Notes under the pieces: model-generated | Told to the model about the DNA's origin: nothing | What the model saw: only the letters and a program-made list of their open reading frames with translations | Database searches by the model: none | Position numbers and translations under genes: made by a program | Part shown: positions 1 through 9,238 of the stretch, piece by piece | How the letters are laid out: each line of letters opens with the position of its first letter | Numbering within the stretch: the first letter of the stretch is position 1 | DNA from: Sphingomonadaceae bacterium | GTDB taxonomy: Bacteria; Pseudomonadota; Alphaproteobacteria; Sphingomonadales; Sphingomonadaceae | Length of the DNA: 32,014 bases | Assembly (NCBI GenBank): GCA_019090585.1 | Contig: JAHRVR010000122.1 | Location: 1 to 32,014 of the forward strand | Direction: 5' to 3'

Positions 1-448
1 CGACGCGGTCCAGAGCAATTTTCAGCACCAGCTTTCCGCTTCTGGCCGGCCAACCCAGCCCTTTTTCGGCATCGGCAATGGCATCGCCGGCGCAGACCAC
101 ACGCCACAAAATATCAGTAAGCCCCGGACCTGCCTGTTCAACGGCGCCGTCGAAACGCGCTTTGGCCGCCATTTGCCGCTCGGTCGGATTCAACCCACGC
201 TCCCCGCCGCCGCTCACCCGCACTGGATCCCAACTCATGGTAAGGCTGGGCGATAGCTGGGCGCGCTCCCAGTCGGCGCGCAACCTTTCGCCTGCGTCGA
301 ACTGGCGATCAGTGACATGCCCGCGCGCATGCAACCATGTCAGCGGGGATTCCGCGAGGTTTACAGTCGCACTGCGCCTCGCCTTGCGCACGCGCCGCTT
401 CGTCGGCCCCTCAGCCGTCAGTTCGCGCTCTGCCAGAACCCTTTTCAT
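1..448 (-). CDS. DUF6456-like domain protein (C-terminal part cut off by window edge)
   Basis: Reverse-strand open frame from ATG at 448 to the window edge with no stop: MKRVLAERELTAEGPTKRRVRKARRSATVNLAESPLTWLHARGHVTDRQFDAGERLRADWERAQLSPSLTMSWDPVRVSGGGERGLNPTERQMAAKARFDGAVEQAGPGLTDILWRVVCAGD...; resembles alphaproteobacterial DUF6456 proteins from memory. Not in the ORF track because it is partial. Confidence 0.75.
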   Translation of the reverse strand, partial: MKRVLAERELTAEGPTKRRVRKARRSATVNLAESPLTWLHARGHVTDRQFDAGERLRADWERAQLSPSLTMSWDPVRVSGGGERGLNPTERQMAAKARFDGAVEQAGPGLTDILWRVVCAGDAIADAEKGLGWPARSGKLVLKIALDRV

Positions 449-540
449 GGATTTCCCCTTTTGATGAGTCGCGACCTATTGCCAAATTCAACATAATGTA
501 GGAAAGATAAAACCTATTTGGTTATCCGCGAGGCAAAGTT

Positions 541-1113
541 ATGATCAATCGCATTCGCGACATCAGGAAGGAAAAGGGGCTTACTCTCGCTGAAGTGGCT
601 CAGCGGTGCTCTCCCCAAACCACAGCCCAAACCATCGGCCGATTGGAAACCGGCATGCGCAACCTGTCGCTCACATGGATGAACCGGATTGCCACTGCGC
701 TTCAGGTTGAGCCGGAATTGCTGCTGCGCGGAGATGCTCCTGCCGAGCCCAAAATCATCGCACAACTTTCAGAAACTGGTGCCGAAGCCTTGTCCAGCCC
801 GCGTGATGCCGTGCTTCCAACCGCCCTCACCACTTCAGGTGACTTGCTGGCCATGACAGTCGAGGCCAGCGCGGGCGAATACCGCACCGGCGACCAGCTT
901 TGGCTGCGCAAGGCTGCGAAGAAGGACCATAAGCGATACATCAACCGCGATGTCCTGTGCCCGCGCCCGGGCGGCCGTTTCGCCTTTGGCCGATTGATCG
1001 ACCGGGATGAGACGCGCGTGGCATTGCTTCCCGTTGGCAGCGGACAACGCCAGATCGTTATCGAGAATCCCCCTTGGCTGGCCGTAACGGAAATGCTGGT
1101 CCGCAAGCTCTGA
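541..1113 (+). CDS. XRE-family helix-turn-helix transcriptional regulator
   Basis: N-terminal HTH: MINRIRDIRKEKGLTLAEVAQRCSPQTTAQTIGRLETGMRNLSLTWMNRIATALQVEPELLL; divergent from the DUF6456-like gene. Confidence 0.88.
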   Translation: MINRIRDIRKEKGLTLAEVAQRCSPQTTAQTIGRLETGMRNLSLTWMNRIATALQVEPELLLRGDAPAEPKIIAQLSETGAEALSSPRDAVLPTALTTSGDLLAMTVEASAGEYRTGDQLWLRKAAKKDHKRYINRDVLCPRPGGRFAFGRLIDRDETRVALLPVGSGQRQIVIENPPWLAVTEMLVRKL

Positions 1114-1130
1114 TCGGGTAAAAGCGCGCC

Positions 1131-2321
1131 ATGCGAATCCTCTCGATCAGCACCCTGTTCCCAAACCCGGTGCGGCCATCCTTTGGCAATTTCGTCGGCA
1201 GCCAGATGTGTGCAGCAGCGGCCCGCGACGATGTGGAGCTGACCATGATCAGCCCCATTGGCATTCCGCCATGGCCGCTATCCCTGCGCGAGCCCTATCG
1301 CAGCCTGCGTGAAATCCCCGCGACCAGCACGGTATCGGGAATACTGGCCCATTATCCCAAGTTCCGTCTGATCCCGAAGCTGGGCGCCGATAGCAATCCG
1401 GGCCGGATTGCCAACACAGTCCTGCCACTGGCCCGCAAGCTCCACCGGGAAAACCCCTTTGACCTGATCGACGCATCGTTCTTCTTCCCCGATGGCCCCG
1501 CCGCAGCAACGATCGCTTCCGATCTTGGAGTCCCCTTCACCATTAAATCGCGCGGCGCAGATATTCACTATTGGGGAAATCGGCCCAGAGCACTGGCGCA
1601 AATGCAGGAAGCCGCCAGCGCGGCGGGCGGGCTGCTTGCGGTTACCGAAGCTCTCAAGCAGGACATGGCCGAACTGGGCATGCCCGAGGACCGCATTTTC
1701 ATCCATTATACCGGACTTGATCGGGAGCGCTTCAAACCTATCAAGCGCGGAGCGGCACGGGCGCTCGTCTCCGCCCTGCCCAACCTCGGTATCTGGCCGG
1801 AAGGCCCGCTGATTGTTACCCCCGGCGCGTTGATTGCCCGCAAGGGACAGGCATTTGCCATAAAGGCCCTCAGCCAATTGGCACAGGGTCATTTGGCTCT
1901 GGCCGGATCAGGAGAAGACGAAACCTCACTGCGCGCGCTTTGCGCCTCACTGGGGCTGTCCGACCGCGTGCAATTTCTTGGCCATGTCGATCATGATACG
2001 CTGCCCCAGCTGCTCTGCGCCGCCGATGTGGTCGTGCTACCTTCATCAAGCGAGGGACTCGCAAACGTGTGGGTAGAAGCGCTGGCCTGCGGAACCCCTA
2101 TCGTGATTCCCGATATCGGCGGAGCGCGTGAACTGGTAGCGGGCGATACCGCTGGACGCATTGTAGAGCGCAATCCAGACGCAATCGCCGTTGCCATTGG
2201 TGACATTCTGAATAACCCACCGACGCAGGAAGAGGTTGCAGAAACAGTCTCCGGCTTCAGCTGGGATCGCAATGGCGCGCGGATCGTCGACATCTGGCAG
2301 CAGGTCGTGGCGTCAGCCTGA
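1131..2321 (+). CDS. Glycosyltransferase family 4 protein
   Basis: 396 aa; N-terminal MRILSISTLFPNPVRPSFGNFVGSQ and C-terminal VVVLPSSSEGLANVWVEALACGTPIVIPDIGGARELV typical of GT4 enzymes. Confidence 0.9.
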   Translation: MRILSISTLFPNPVRPSFGNFVGSQMCAAAARDDVELTMISPIGIPPWPLSLREPYRSLREIPATSTVSGILAHYPKFRLIPKLGADSNPGRIANTVLPLARKLHRENPFDLIDASFFFPDGPAAATIASDLGVPFTIKSRGADIHYWGNRPRALAQMQEAASAAGGLLAVTEALKQDMAELGMPEDRIFIHYTGLDRERFKPIKRGAARALVSALPNLGIWPEGPLIVTPGALIARKGQAFAIKALSQLAQGHLALAGSGEDETSLRALCASLGLSDRVQFLGHVDHDTLPQLLCAADVVVLPSSSEGLANVWVEALACGTPIVIPDIGGARELVAGDTAGRIVERNPDAIAVAIGDILNNPPTQEEVAETVSGFSWDRNGARIVDIWQQVVASA

Positions 2322-2356
2322 GCGTATCATTTGAAATTCAGCGCCAGCGCCCGGAA

Positions 2357-3142
2357 CTATGCCGGTTCAAGATATTCCGGCCGAGAAAGTTTTCCGCGCC
2401 AATATCCCGTTTCGTCCATGGTCGCGCCATTTGCGAAGTGGACTTCGTTGGGCATTCCAGCCCTGAAGTTGATGAAGCGCATCCCCTCGGGGCCGGGCGT
2501 AAAGGAGTAAAGCGTATCGGCTGGTATCGCGAGCGCGGTCCCTTCGGGAAAGAGCTTGCGCCCAAGCCGGATCTGGCCGGAGATGATGAATATAATCTCG
2601 TCTTCGGAATGGGAGTGGACGCCGACACCCGCCTGCTCGCTCGTCAAAAGTTCCGCGCCGGGAAAGCCATTCTCGTGCAGCCAGACATCGCAGGTGGGAC
2701 AATCGGAATCGGCATGCATCCCGCCACTGACGCCGGTCTCTGTCTGGTCGGAAAAACGCGGAACATGGGCATCGGGCAGGATATGAACATGCCCACCCGG
2801 CGCGGGATTTTCCCCTGGCGAAGATGCGGAAAAAAGCAGAAGATCGCAGCCCTCTGCGGCATGCGTAACGGTTAGCTGCTCGCCCGTTTCGACAATGAAG
2901 CTCGATCCGGCGGTGATACGATGACCACCGGCCATGGCCGCGCCATGCCAGACATAGCCAACGCTCTCGGTCTCCATTGGACCGACCGTCACTTCCTGAC
3001 CCGGGGCAAGGCTCAGCTTGTGCAATCGGAGCGGAAATTTCGACGAATCGGTATAAACGCGCGCGTCGCCGTTACTCGAACAGCCCACGGGGACGGCACC
3101 CGGCTGCGCTTTCTCCGGCGATAATACCAGGATTCTGGCCAT
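2357..3142 (-). CDS. Cupin domain-containing protein (two cupin-like halves)
   Basis: 261 aa; VHSHSEDEIIFIISGQIRLGRKLFPEGTALAIPADTLYSFTPGPEGMRFINFR is a cupin core; an earlier VGYVWHGAAMAGGHRITAGSSFIVETGEQLTVTHAAEGCDLLLF looks like a second, degenerate one. Confidence 0.78.
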   Translation of the reverse strand: MARILVLSPEKAQPGAVPVGCSSNGDARVYTDSSKFPLRLHKLSLAPGQEVTVGPMETESVGYVWHGAAMAGGHRITAGSSFIVETGEQLTVTHAAEGCDLLLFSASSPGENPAPGGHVHILPDAHVPRFSDQTETGVSGGMHADSDCPTCDVWLHENGFPGAELLTSEQAGVGVHSHSEDEIIFIISGQIRLGRKLFPEGTALAIPADTLYSFTPGPEGMRFINFRAGMPNEVHFANGATMDETGYWRGKLSRPEYLEPA

Positions 3143-3199
3143 TGACTTCTCCCCTCGCAGGCGGCCCAGTCAAGCCTCTTGTTTCTCGTATTCTCGCAG

Positions 3200-4177
3200 T
3201 CAGCCGCGTTCTCTGGCCAGCCGTTCCTGCCGGTCCACGTCGCTTTCCCTTGGCACGAAACTGTCCGAAGTCACCTTCAGCCAGATCAGGATCGGCGCCG
3301 CCATGTAGATCGAACTATACGTGCCAACAAAGATGCCCAGCACAATGGCAATGGTCAATCCGAAAAGGCTGACCGGCCCAAGAAACAGAAGTGGGGTCAG
3401 CGCAACAAGCAGCGTCAATGAAGTCATCACCGTGCGCGACAGCGTTTCATTCACGGACAATTCGAGCAGCTCAACAATCGGCATACGGCGATACTTCTTC
3501 AGATTCTCGCGGATGCGGTCATAAACGACGATCGTATCGTTCAGTGAATAGCCGATGATCGCCAGAATAGCGGCAATGATCTGCAAACTGAATTCGAGCT
3601 GGAACAAGGCAAACATGCCCAGCGTCAGCGAGACATCGTGGAACAGGGCAAACAGCGCGCCAATGCCAAACTGCCACTCAAACCGGACCCAGATATAGAT
3701 CGTTATGGCAAGCATTGCGGCCAGAAGTGCGTAAACCGCCTTCTCGCGGAATTCTCCGGAAACCTTGCCAGATACATTGTCATTGCCATCCATGCGGAAA
3801 TCAGGATGCGCCGCGCTCACTTTGGCGATGATCTGGTTGGCGATACGCTGGGCGGCCCCCTTGTCCCCCTCGGCCTCTTCAGGCAGCCGGACTCGAATCG
3901 AGACCTCATTGGGCGCTCCGAAACGCTGGATGACCGGCTCGCCATAGCCAAGTGAACCAATCTGTTCCCGCAGATCGGCAATTGGCGCTTCCTCACTCTC
4001 GGTAAAAGTCGCGCGAATTTCCTGACCGCCGGCAAAGTCGACGCCGTAATTCAGGCCCTTGGTCAAGACCAGCGCCCAACTCGCCGCGATCAGCAGAACA
4101 CTGACCACGTAAAAGGGCACGCGCCATTTCAGGAACTTGATGTTGGTATCATCAGGGACGAGCTTAAGAAGTTTCAT
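3200..4177 (-). CDS. secF: Protein translocase subunit SecF
   Basis: GLNYGVDFAGGQEIRATF, ILAIIGYSLNDTIVVYDRIRENLKKYRRM, and position downstream of secD. Confidence 0.96.
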   Translation of the reverse strand: MKLLKLVPDDTNIKFLKWRVPFYVVSVLLIAASWALVLTKGLNYGVDFAGGQEIRATFTESEEAPIADLREQIGSLGYGEPVIQRFGAPNEVSIRVRLPEEAEGDKGAAQRIANQIIAKVSAAHPDFRMDGNDNVSGKVSGEFREKAVYALLAAMLAITIYIWVRFEWQFGIGALFALFHDVSLTLGMFALFQLEFSLQIIAAILAIIGYSLNDTIVVYDRIRENLKKYRRMPIVELLELSVNETLSRTVMTSLTLLVALTPLLFLGPVSLFGLTIAIVLGIFVGTYSSIYMAAPILIWLKVTSDSFVPRESDVDRQERLARERG

Positions 4178-4191
4178 GTGATCCCGCCTCC

Positions 4192-5799
4192 TTATACCAG
4201 AATTTCGGTAGGCCGCGCCTTGCGCAGCCAGCTAGCCGTCCACATGCGGGTGAGTGTAACCGCGGTAAAGACGCTGGTGAACAAACCGATGATCAGCACC
4301 ACCGCAAAGCCGCGGATCGGCCCCGACCCGAACAGGAACAGAAGCACGCCCGCGATGAAGTTGGTGATATTGGCATCATAGATCGCCCGGCTCGCCTCAC
4401 GATAGCCATTCTCAACCGCGGCGATCACACGTCTGCCCTTATTGCGCTCCTCGCGGATACGCTCGTTGATCAGCACATTCGCATCCACTGCCGCTCCGAC
4501 GGTCAGCACGAAACCGGCAATGCCCGGCAATGTCAGCGTCGCATTGAGGACCGCCATGACACCCAGAACCATAAGGACGTTGAAAGCCAGCGCGAGGGTC
4601 GAATAGACGCCGAAGCGGCCGTAAGTCACGATCATCAGCACGACGACCGCAACCGAGCCGATCATCATTGCAAGCAGGCCTCTGCGGATCGAATCCGCGC
4701 CCAGATCCGGGCCAACGGTGCGCTCTTCAATCACCGTCAGGTCAACCGGCAATGCGCCCGAGCGCAGCGAAATGGCCAACTGATTGGCCGTATCGACGGT
4801 AAACCCACCCGAAATTTGCGCGCTTCCACCCAGGATCGGTTCATTGATATTGGGCGCAGAAAGCACTTTACCATCAAGGATGATGGCGAAGGGCCGGTTG
4901 ACATTCTCGCTCGTCAGCTTGGCGAATTTCGCACCGCCCTGCTGGTCGAAGGTAATCGAGACGACCGGCTGGTTGGTCTGCTGCTCAAAGCTCTGGCGCG
5001 CATCGGTGAGCATGTCGCCCTTGATCCCGCCCAGTCGCCGCACGGCGATGGCCGGAACGCCGCCATATTCATCAGGATTGGCGTAAGGGATGATCTCACT
5101 GCCCGGCGGAACGATGCCAACAGCAACATCGGACGGCGGTGCAGTGACATCGACCAGCTTGAATTCCAGCTTTGCTGTCTGACCAAGCAACGCTTTCAGC
5201 GCCTGCGGATCGTCAAGACCGGGCACCTGAACGACGATCCGTTCATCACCCTGACGAAGAATTGTCGGCTCGCGCGTGCCAAGCTCATCGATGCGCTTGC
5301 GCACAACCTCGGTGGCCGAATCCATCGCCGAGGTGACTGCCTGTTCAAGCCCCGCAGCCGTCGGCGTCAGGATAAAACGATTGCCGTCAACAACCTCAAT
5401 GGTCCAGTCGCGCTGGCCCGTCAGCCCCGCTCCATATGTCAGCGGCAGCACTTCTTCGCGCGCGGCATCGACTTTCGCTTCATCCCGGACAGTAAAAGCA
5501 AGCTTGCCGCCAATGCTGGAAATATCGCCGATACGGATGCGCGGCTCTGCTTTTTTCAAGCGCGCCCGAACCGATTCTTCCATATTCTCAAGACGCTGCG
5601 CGCGCACCTGAGCAGGATCGGCCTCGAGCAGGATATGGCTGCCGCCGGCAAGGTCTAGCCCCAAATTGACCATGGGATTGGGCAAGACCCGCGGCCAGGG
5701 CACATCACCGATGGAAAAAAGCGACGGCAGCGCCGCTCCAGCGGCAAGCAGGGTCAAACCCCATAACCAAACGCGTTTCCAGGTCGGAAAATCGAGCAT
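4192..5799 (-). CDS. secD: Protein translocase subunit SecD
   Basis: GLDLAGGSHILLEAD, RIVVQVPGLDDPQALKALLGQTAKLEFKLVD, PGIAGFVLTVGAAVDANVLINERIREERNKGR. Confidence 0.97.
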   Translation of the reverse strand: MLDFPTWKRVWLWGLTLLAAGAALPSLFSIGDVPWPRVLPNPMVNLGLDLAGGSHILLEADPAQVRAQRLENMEESVRARLKKAEPRIRIGDISSIGGKLAFTVRDEAKVDAAREEVLPLTYGAGLTGQRDWTIEVVDGNRFILTPTAAGLEQAVTSAMDSATEVVRKRIDELGTREPTILRQGDERIVVQVPGLDDPQALKALLGQTAKLEFKLVDVTAPPSDVAVGIVPPGSEIIPYANPDEYGGVPAIAVRRLGGIKGDMLTDARQSFEQQTNQPVVSITFDQQGGAKFAKLTSENVNRPFAIILDGKVLSAPNINEPILGGSAQISGGFTVDTANQLAISLRSGALPVDLTVIEERTVGPDLGADSIRRGLLAMMIGSVAVVVLMIVTYGRFGVYSTLALAFNVLMVLGVMAVLNATLTLPGIAGFVLTVGAAVDANVLINERIREERNKGRRVIAAVENGYREASRAIYDANITNFIAGVLLFLFGSGPIRGFAVVLIIGLFTSVFTAVTLTRMWTASWLRKARPTEILV

Positions 5800-5839
5800 G
5801 AACTAGCGCCTCATCGTCCGCAAAGTGGCAACGCGCCGA

Positions 5840-6175
5840 TCAGTCATTCGCCGGAGATGCGCCGGGAGGAAGGATAACATCTGTGATCGTGCTCTTGACG
5901 GCCTTTACCTTTACGCCCTGGGCAATCTCGATATCGGCGTACTGTTCATCCACGCGCATCACTTTGCCGACAAGCCCGCCACCTGTCAGCACCTGATCAC
6001 CCTTCTTGAGGGCGTCAACTTTTGACCGGTGCTCTTTCTGGCGGCGCATTTGCGGCCTGATAATCAGAAACCAGAAAATAAGGCCCATGGCGACCAGCGG
6101 AAGGAACTGGACCCAGGCTGGCGGCGAACCAGCGGCGGAACCGGCAGCGAGAATTGTGAAAATGGAGCTGTTCAT
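5840..6175 (-). CDS. yajC: Preprotein translocase subunit YajC
   Basis: Likely start is the internal Met at 6175 (MNSSIFTILAAGSAAGSPPAWVQFLPLVAMGLIFWFLIIRPQMRRQKEHRSKVDALKKGDQVLTGGGLVGKV); directly upstream of secD. Confidence 0.93.
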   Translation of the reverse strand: MNSSIFTILAAGSAAGSPPAWVQFLPLVAMGLIFWFLIIRPQMRRQKEHRSKVDALKKGDQVLTGGGLVGKVMRVDEQYADIEIAQGVKVKAVKSTITDVILPPGASPAND

Positions 6176-6384
6176 CGTTAGAAAATGCTTCCTCTCAGGT
6201 CGCTTCGAAGGAATCTGGCGCACGTGTTGAGCACATCGCCAATCCAATAGGGCATATCGAGCGCGCGACTAGCAACAAAGCGTCGGCATGGCAACGCAGA
6301 GGCACCTTTCGCAACAGCCAAAGCGCCGCGTTACCTCCGCGCTTGTAATGCCCAGCGGCGCTCACTATAGGCCCATGCCTCGGT

Positions 6385-6461
6385 CGGGACGTAGCGCAGC
6401 CTGGTAGCGCATCACACTGGGGGTGTGGGGGTCGGAGGTTCGAATCCTCTCGTCCCGACCA
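6385..6461 (+). tRNA. tRNA-Pro (anticodon GGG)
   Basis: 77 nt; CGGGACG/CGTCCCG acceptor stem, anticodon stem TCACA/TGTGG with loop CTGGGGG, GGTTCGAATCC T arm, encoded CCA. Confidence 0.95.
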
Positions 6462-6725
6462 AGATTCTTCTCCTGATTTCTGGCATTGTCGCCCAAGGAT
6501 GCGCGGAACAGGTGTGCACGGCGCGTTATCGTGCCCGGCCCGCGCACGCTGGAAAACAGTCAGCACAATCAATCGTCCCCCTCCCCCGTCTGCGGACCGC
6601 CTGATGCGCCATAACGGCACCTTCCAGGATTCAGCGGTTTAGCGCTTGACAATGATACGCGTTTGCCTGTTTTTGTGTGTTGCGCCTCATACAAAGGCAC
6701 CAACAATCAAAAAAGGGGAGAGCTT

Positions 6726-7163
6726 ATGACTTCGTGGCTGCGCCAATTCTGCGTTCATGTTTCGGATATGGAAGAATCCATCAGATTCTGGGAGACGGTG
6801 GGGCTTGAGTGCACGAGCCGCACGAAGATCACCGGCGAGATCGACGAAGCGGTGATGGAGAACCCAGAGCGCGGTGCATGGATACAGCTCGCAACCAACA
6901 GCACGATCACCGCTCCAATCGACATGGGCACGGCGATGTGGAAGCTCTATCTCTACACCGACGATTGCCAGGGGGTTTACGATAAAGCGATGGCCGCCGG
7001 ATATCGGTCGCACACCGCGCCGTCCAAATTGGACCGCTGGCCAGTGACGGTCGCATTCATTCTCGATCCGGACGGCTATCTGATCGAAATCCTGCAGCGT
7101 GATGTAGCGCCAACGGAACGCACCGCCGGCGGTTCGCCGCGCGACCAGTCCATCAACCCTTGA
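6726..7163 (+). CDS. VOC family (glyoxalase/bleomycin resistance-like) protein
   Basis: Start chosen at MTSWLRQFCVHVSDMEESIRFWETVGLECTSR (AAAGGGGAG just upstream); ends VAFILDPDGYLIEILQRD, typical VOC fold motifs. Confidence 0.88.
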   Translation: MTSWLRQFCVHVSDMEESIRFWETVGLECTSRTKITGEIDEAVMENPERGAWIQLATNSTITAPIDMGTAMWKLYLYTDDCQGVYDKAMAAGYRSHTAPSKLDRWPVTVAFILDPDGYLIEILQRDVAPTERTAGGSPRDQSINP

Positions 7164-7174
7164 ATAAACGGCGT

Positions 7175-7201
7175 CCGGACGGGGCCGAGTTTCCCGTCCG
7201 G
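7175..7201 (+). terminator. Candidate stem-loop terminator after the VOC gene
   Basis: Perfect 9-bp inverted repeat CCGGACGGG (7175-7183) / CCCGTCCGG (7193-7201) with a 9-nt loop, 12 nt after the VOC stop codon; no strong U tract. Confidence 0.5.
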
Positions 7202-7577
7202 TATTGCCGGGACAGATCAGCACCGCTCCGTCTGTACGGGCAGTCCCTTGTGCCCGTATAGCACCGCTCCGCCGCACCGAACCCGTCCGACCACCACGCC
7301 AACAGCTCGCTATTATCGTGCAGGCGCTCTGCAATCGCGCTGCGAGCCAGTGGACTAGTGCTATATTTCTTCGGTTCAGGCTGACTGCCCATTGGTCATC
7401 CTGCGCTGACCGCTTGCCGGACATCTTTGGGCTGAATCTTTTGGCAGCTCCGGGAACGGTAAATCAAGTGCATGACAGATCCGAAGGCCGGTGACTTCAC
7501 CTAATTTGACGATCGGATTTTCCTACTTGAACCAAATTGGTTAGTTCAGCCGCTGTTGTTTCCAGTGGAGCTACCCG

Positions 7578-7991
7578 ATGGGCATTCTCGAAGCGTTGAT
7601 AGGTCCGATCTCATCCATCATCGACAAGGTCATTCCAGATCCAGAGGCGCGAGCGAAAGCGAAGCTTGAGCTGCTCAGCCTGCAAAATACAAGCGAACTG
7701 AAAACACTCCAGACACGGCTATCCACGATCGTCACCGAGGCAGGCTCAAAGGACCCATGGACGAGTCGTGCCCGCCCAAGTTTCCTCTATGTGATGTATG
7801 CCCTGATACTTTGGGCCATCCCGATGGGGTTGCTGGCCGCCTTCAACCCCGGCGCGTCCCAAGCCATTGGCAAGGGCATGACCGATTATCTGGGCGCCCT
7901 TCCCGAGCCACTCTACGCGCTCTTTGGCACCGGCTATCTCGGCTATGCGGTCGTGCGGCAGTGGGGCAAGGTCAAGGGCAGCGACCGCTAA
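7578..7991 (+). CDS. 3TM-type holin-like family protein
   Basis: 137 aa: MGILEALIGPISSIIDKVIPDPEARAKAKLELLSLQ...WTSRARPSFLYVMYALILWAIPMGLLAAF...LYALFGTGYLGYAVVRQWGKVKG; resembles Holin_3TMs proteins. Confidence 0.75.
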   Translation: MGILEALIGPISSIIDKVIPDPEARAKAKLELLSLQNTSELKTLQTRLSTIVTEAGSKDPWTSRARPSFLYVMYALILWAIPMGLLAAFNPGASQAIGKGMTDYLGALPEPLYALFGTGYLGYAVVRQWGKVKGSDR

Positions 7992-8067
7992 AGGGCCTGC
8001 TCGCAGCTTGCGCGATGCCCCCATGCGGCCTAATCGCTTCCGGTCGGGCGACTATCGAGGGCATTTC

Positions 8068-8505
8068 ATGACGGACAAACTGGTCTATGTGCTTAACGGC
8101 CCTAACCTTAATCTTCTCGGCCTGCGCGAACCGGAAATTTACGGCACTCAAACGCTCGATGATATCGCCGGGATGCTGGAAGACCGGGCGCTGGAGCTTG
8201 GGATCGAAATCGACATGCGGCAATCGAATCACGAAGGCCATCTTGTCGACTGGCTGCATGAAGCACAGGCACAAGGCGCCCATGCGGTTCTGCTGAACGC
8301 CGCTGCCTACACGCATACGAGCATCGCCCTGTTCGATGCGATCAAGGCGATCACAACGCCGGTGTTCGAAGTCCACCTGTCTGACCCGCACACGCGCGAA
8401 TCATTTCGTCACCTTTCCTATGTCGGGATGGCGGCGAAGGAGACATTTCAGGGCCACGGCGCGCAAAGTTATGTCCTTGCGCTCGAAGCTGCAGCGAAAC
8501 TCTGA
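8068..8505 (+). CDS. aroQ: Type II 3-dehydroquinate dehydratase
   Basis: Start at MTDKLVYVLNGPNLNLLGLREPEIYGTQTLDDI; RQSNHEGHLVDWLHEA, LNAAAYTHTSIALFDAI, VHLSDPHTRESFRHLSYV all diagnostic. Confidence 0.97.
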   Translation: MTDKLVYVLNGPNLNLLGLREPEIYGTQTLDDIAGMLEDRALELGIEIDMRQSNHEGHLVDWLHEAQAQGAHAVLLNAAAYTHTSIALFDAIKAITTPVFEVHLSDPHTRESFRHLSYVGMAAKETFQGHGAQSYVLALEAAAKL

Positions 8506-8548
8506 GTTGCGAACCAGCGCCGCCGCCGAATTATTCAAGTGGCCGAAA

Positions 8549-9013
8549 TTATTCTAGTGGAACGCCGGGAACACTCTTTGCGGTCCGGATTGTCAGCGAC
8601 GTCTTGACGCTGGCTACATTGGGCGCTGGGGTGAGCTTTGAAGTCAAAAATTCCTGAAAGCTCTGAAGGTCTCTGCTGACGATCTTCAGGATGAAATCTA
8701 TCTCACCATTGAGCATGTGGCATTCGCGCACATCAGGCAGCTCGCGCATATGATCCTCAAACTGGCGCAGCGATTCCTCGGCCTGGCTCTTCAGACTCAC
8801 CATCGCGAAAACGGTAATCGAATAGCCCAGCTTCGACCCGTCGAGATCGGCATGGTATCCCCTTATTACGCCTCTTTCTTCCAAAGTGCGCACCCGGCGC
8901 AAGCAGGGCGGCGGAGTGAGTCCGACTCGCTGGGCCAGGTCAACGTTTGTTATACGTCCCTCGCGCTGAAGCGCGGCAAGCAGCCGCCTGTCGATATCAT
9001 CAAGGTTAATCAT
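8549..9013 (-). CDS. Lrp/AsnC family transcriptional regulator
   Basis: Likely start at 9013: MINLDDIDRRLLAALQREGRITNVDLAQRVGLTPPPCLRRVRTLEERGVIRGYHADLD, classical Lrp HTH followed by a RAM domain. Confidence 0.93.
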   Translation of the reverse strand: MINLDDIDRRLLAALQREGRITNVDLAQRVGLTPPPCLRRVRTLEERGVIRGYHADLDGSKLGYSITVFAMVSLKSQAEESLRQFEDHMRELPDVRECHMLNGEIDFILKIVSRDLQSFQEFLTSKLTPAPNVASVKTSLTIRTAKSVPGVPLE

Positions 9014-9238
9014 TATTCCCCCCGGCGGCACGAAGACATCTGTAGATGCTCCGTTCCGGACGTTCATACATTTCAGATCGTTCGCTGCACGATAATATAA
9101 TTGTTCATAACGCGATCGTCCCGCTTTGCAACGCACCTGCAACGCGCTCTTCCCCAAAGCAACTGGATTGCTAGGGAAGGATGCGCTTTGTGCGCCAATG
9201 GCATCCGGCCAAAAACCGGAATCCGCCCTGGAGAATCG

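Noticed and set aside
4816-5658. Plus-strand 280-aa ORF opposite secD
   Set aside because: Antisense to clearly conserved SecD coding sequence.
6195-6620. Minus-strand ORFs with [18 protein letters not shown] and [15 protein letters not shown]
   Set aside because: Antisense of tRNA-Pro(GGG); same artefact class.
6646-6674. TTGACA-N17-GTTTTT as a promoter for the VOC gene
   Set aside because: The -35 hexamer is perfect but the -10 match is poor; not enough to report as a feature.
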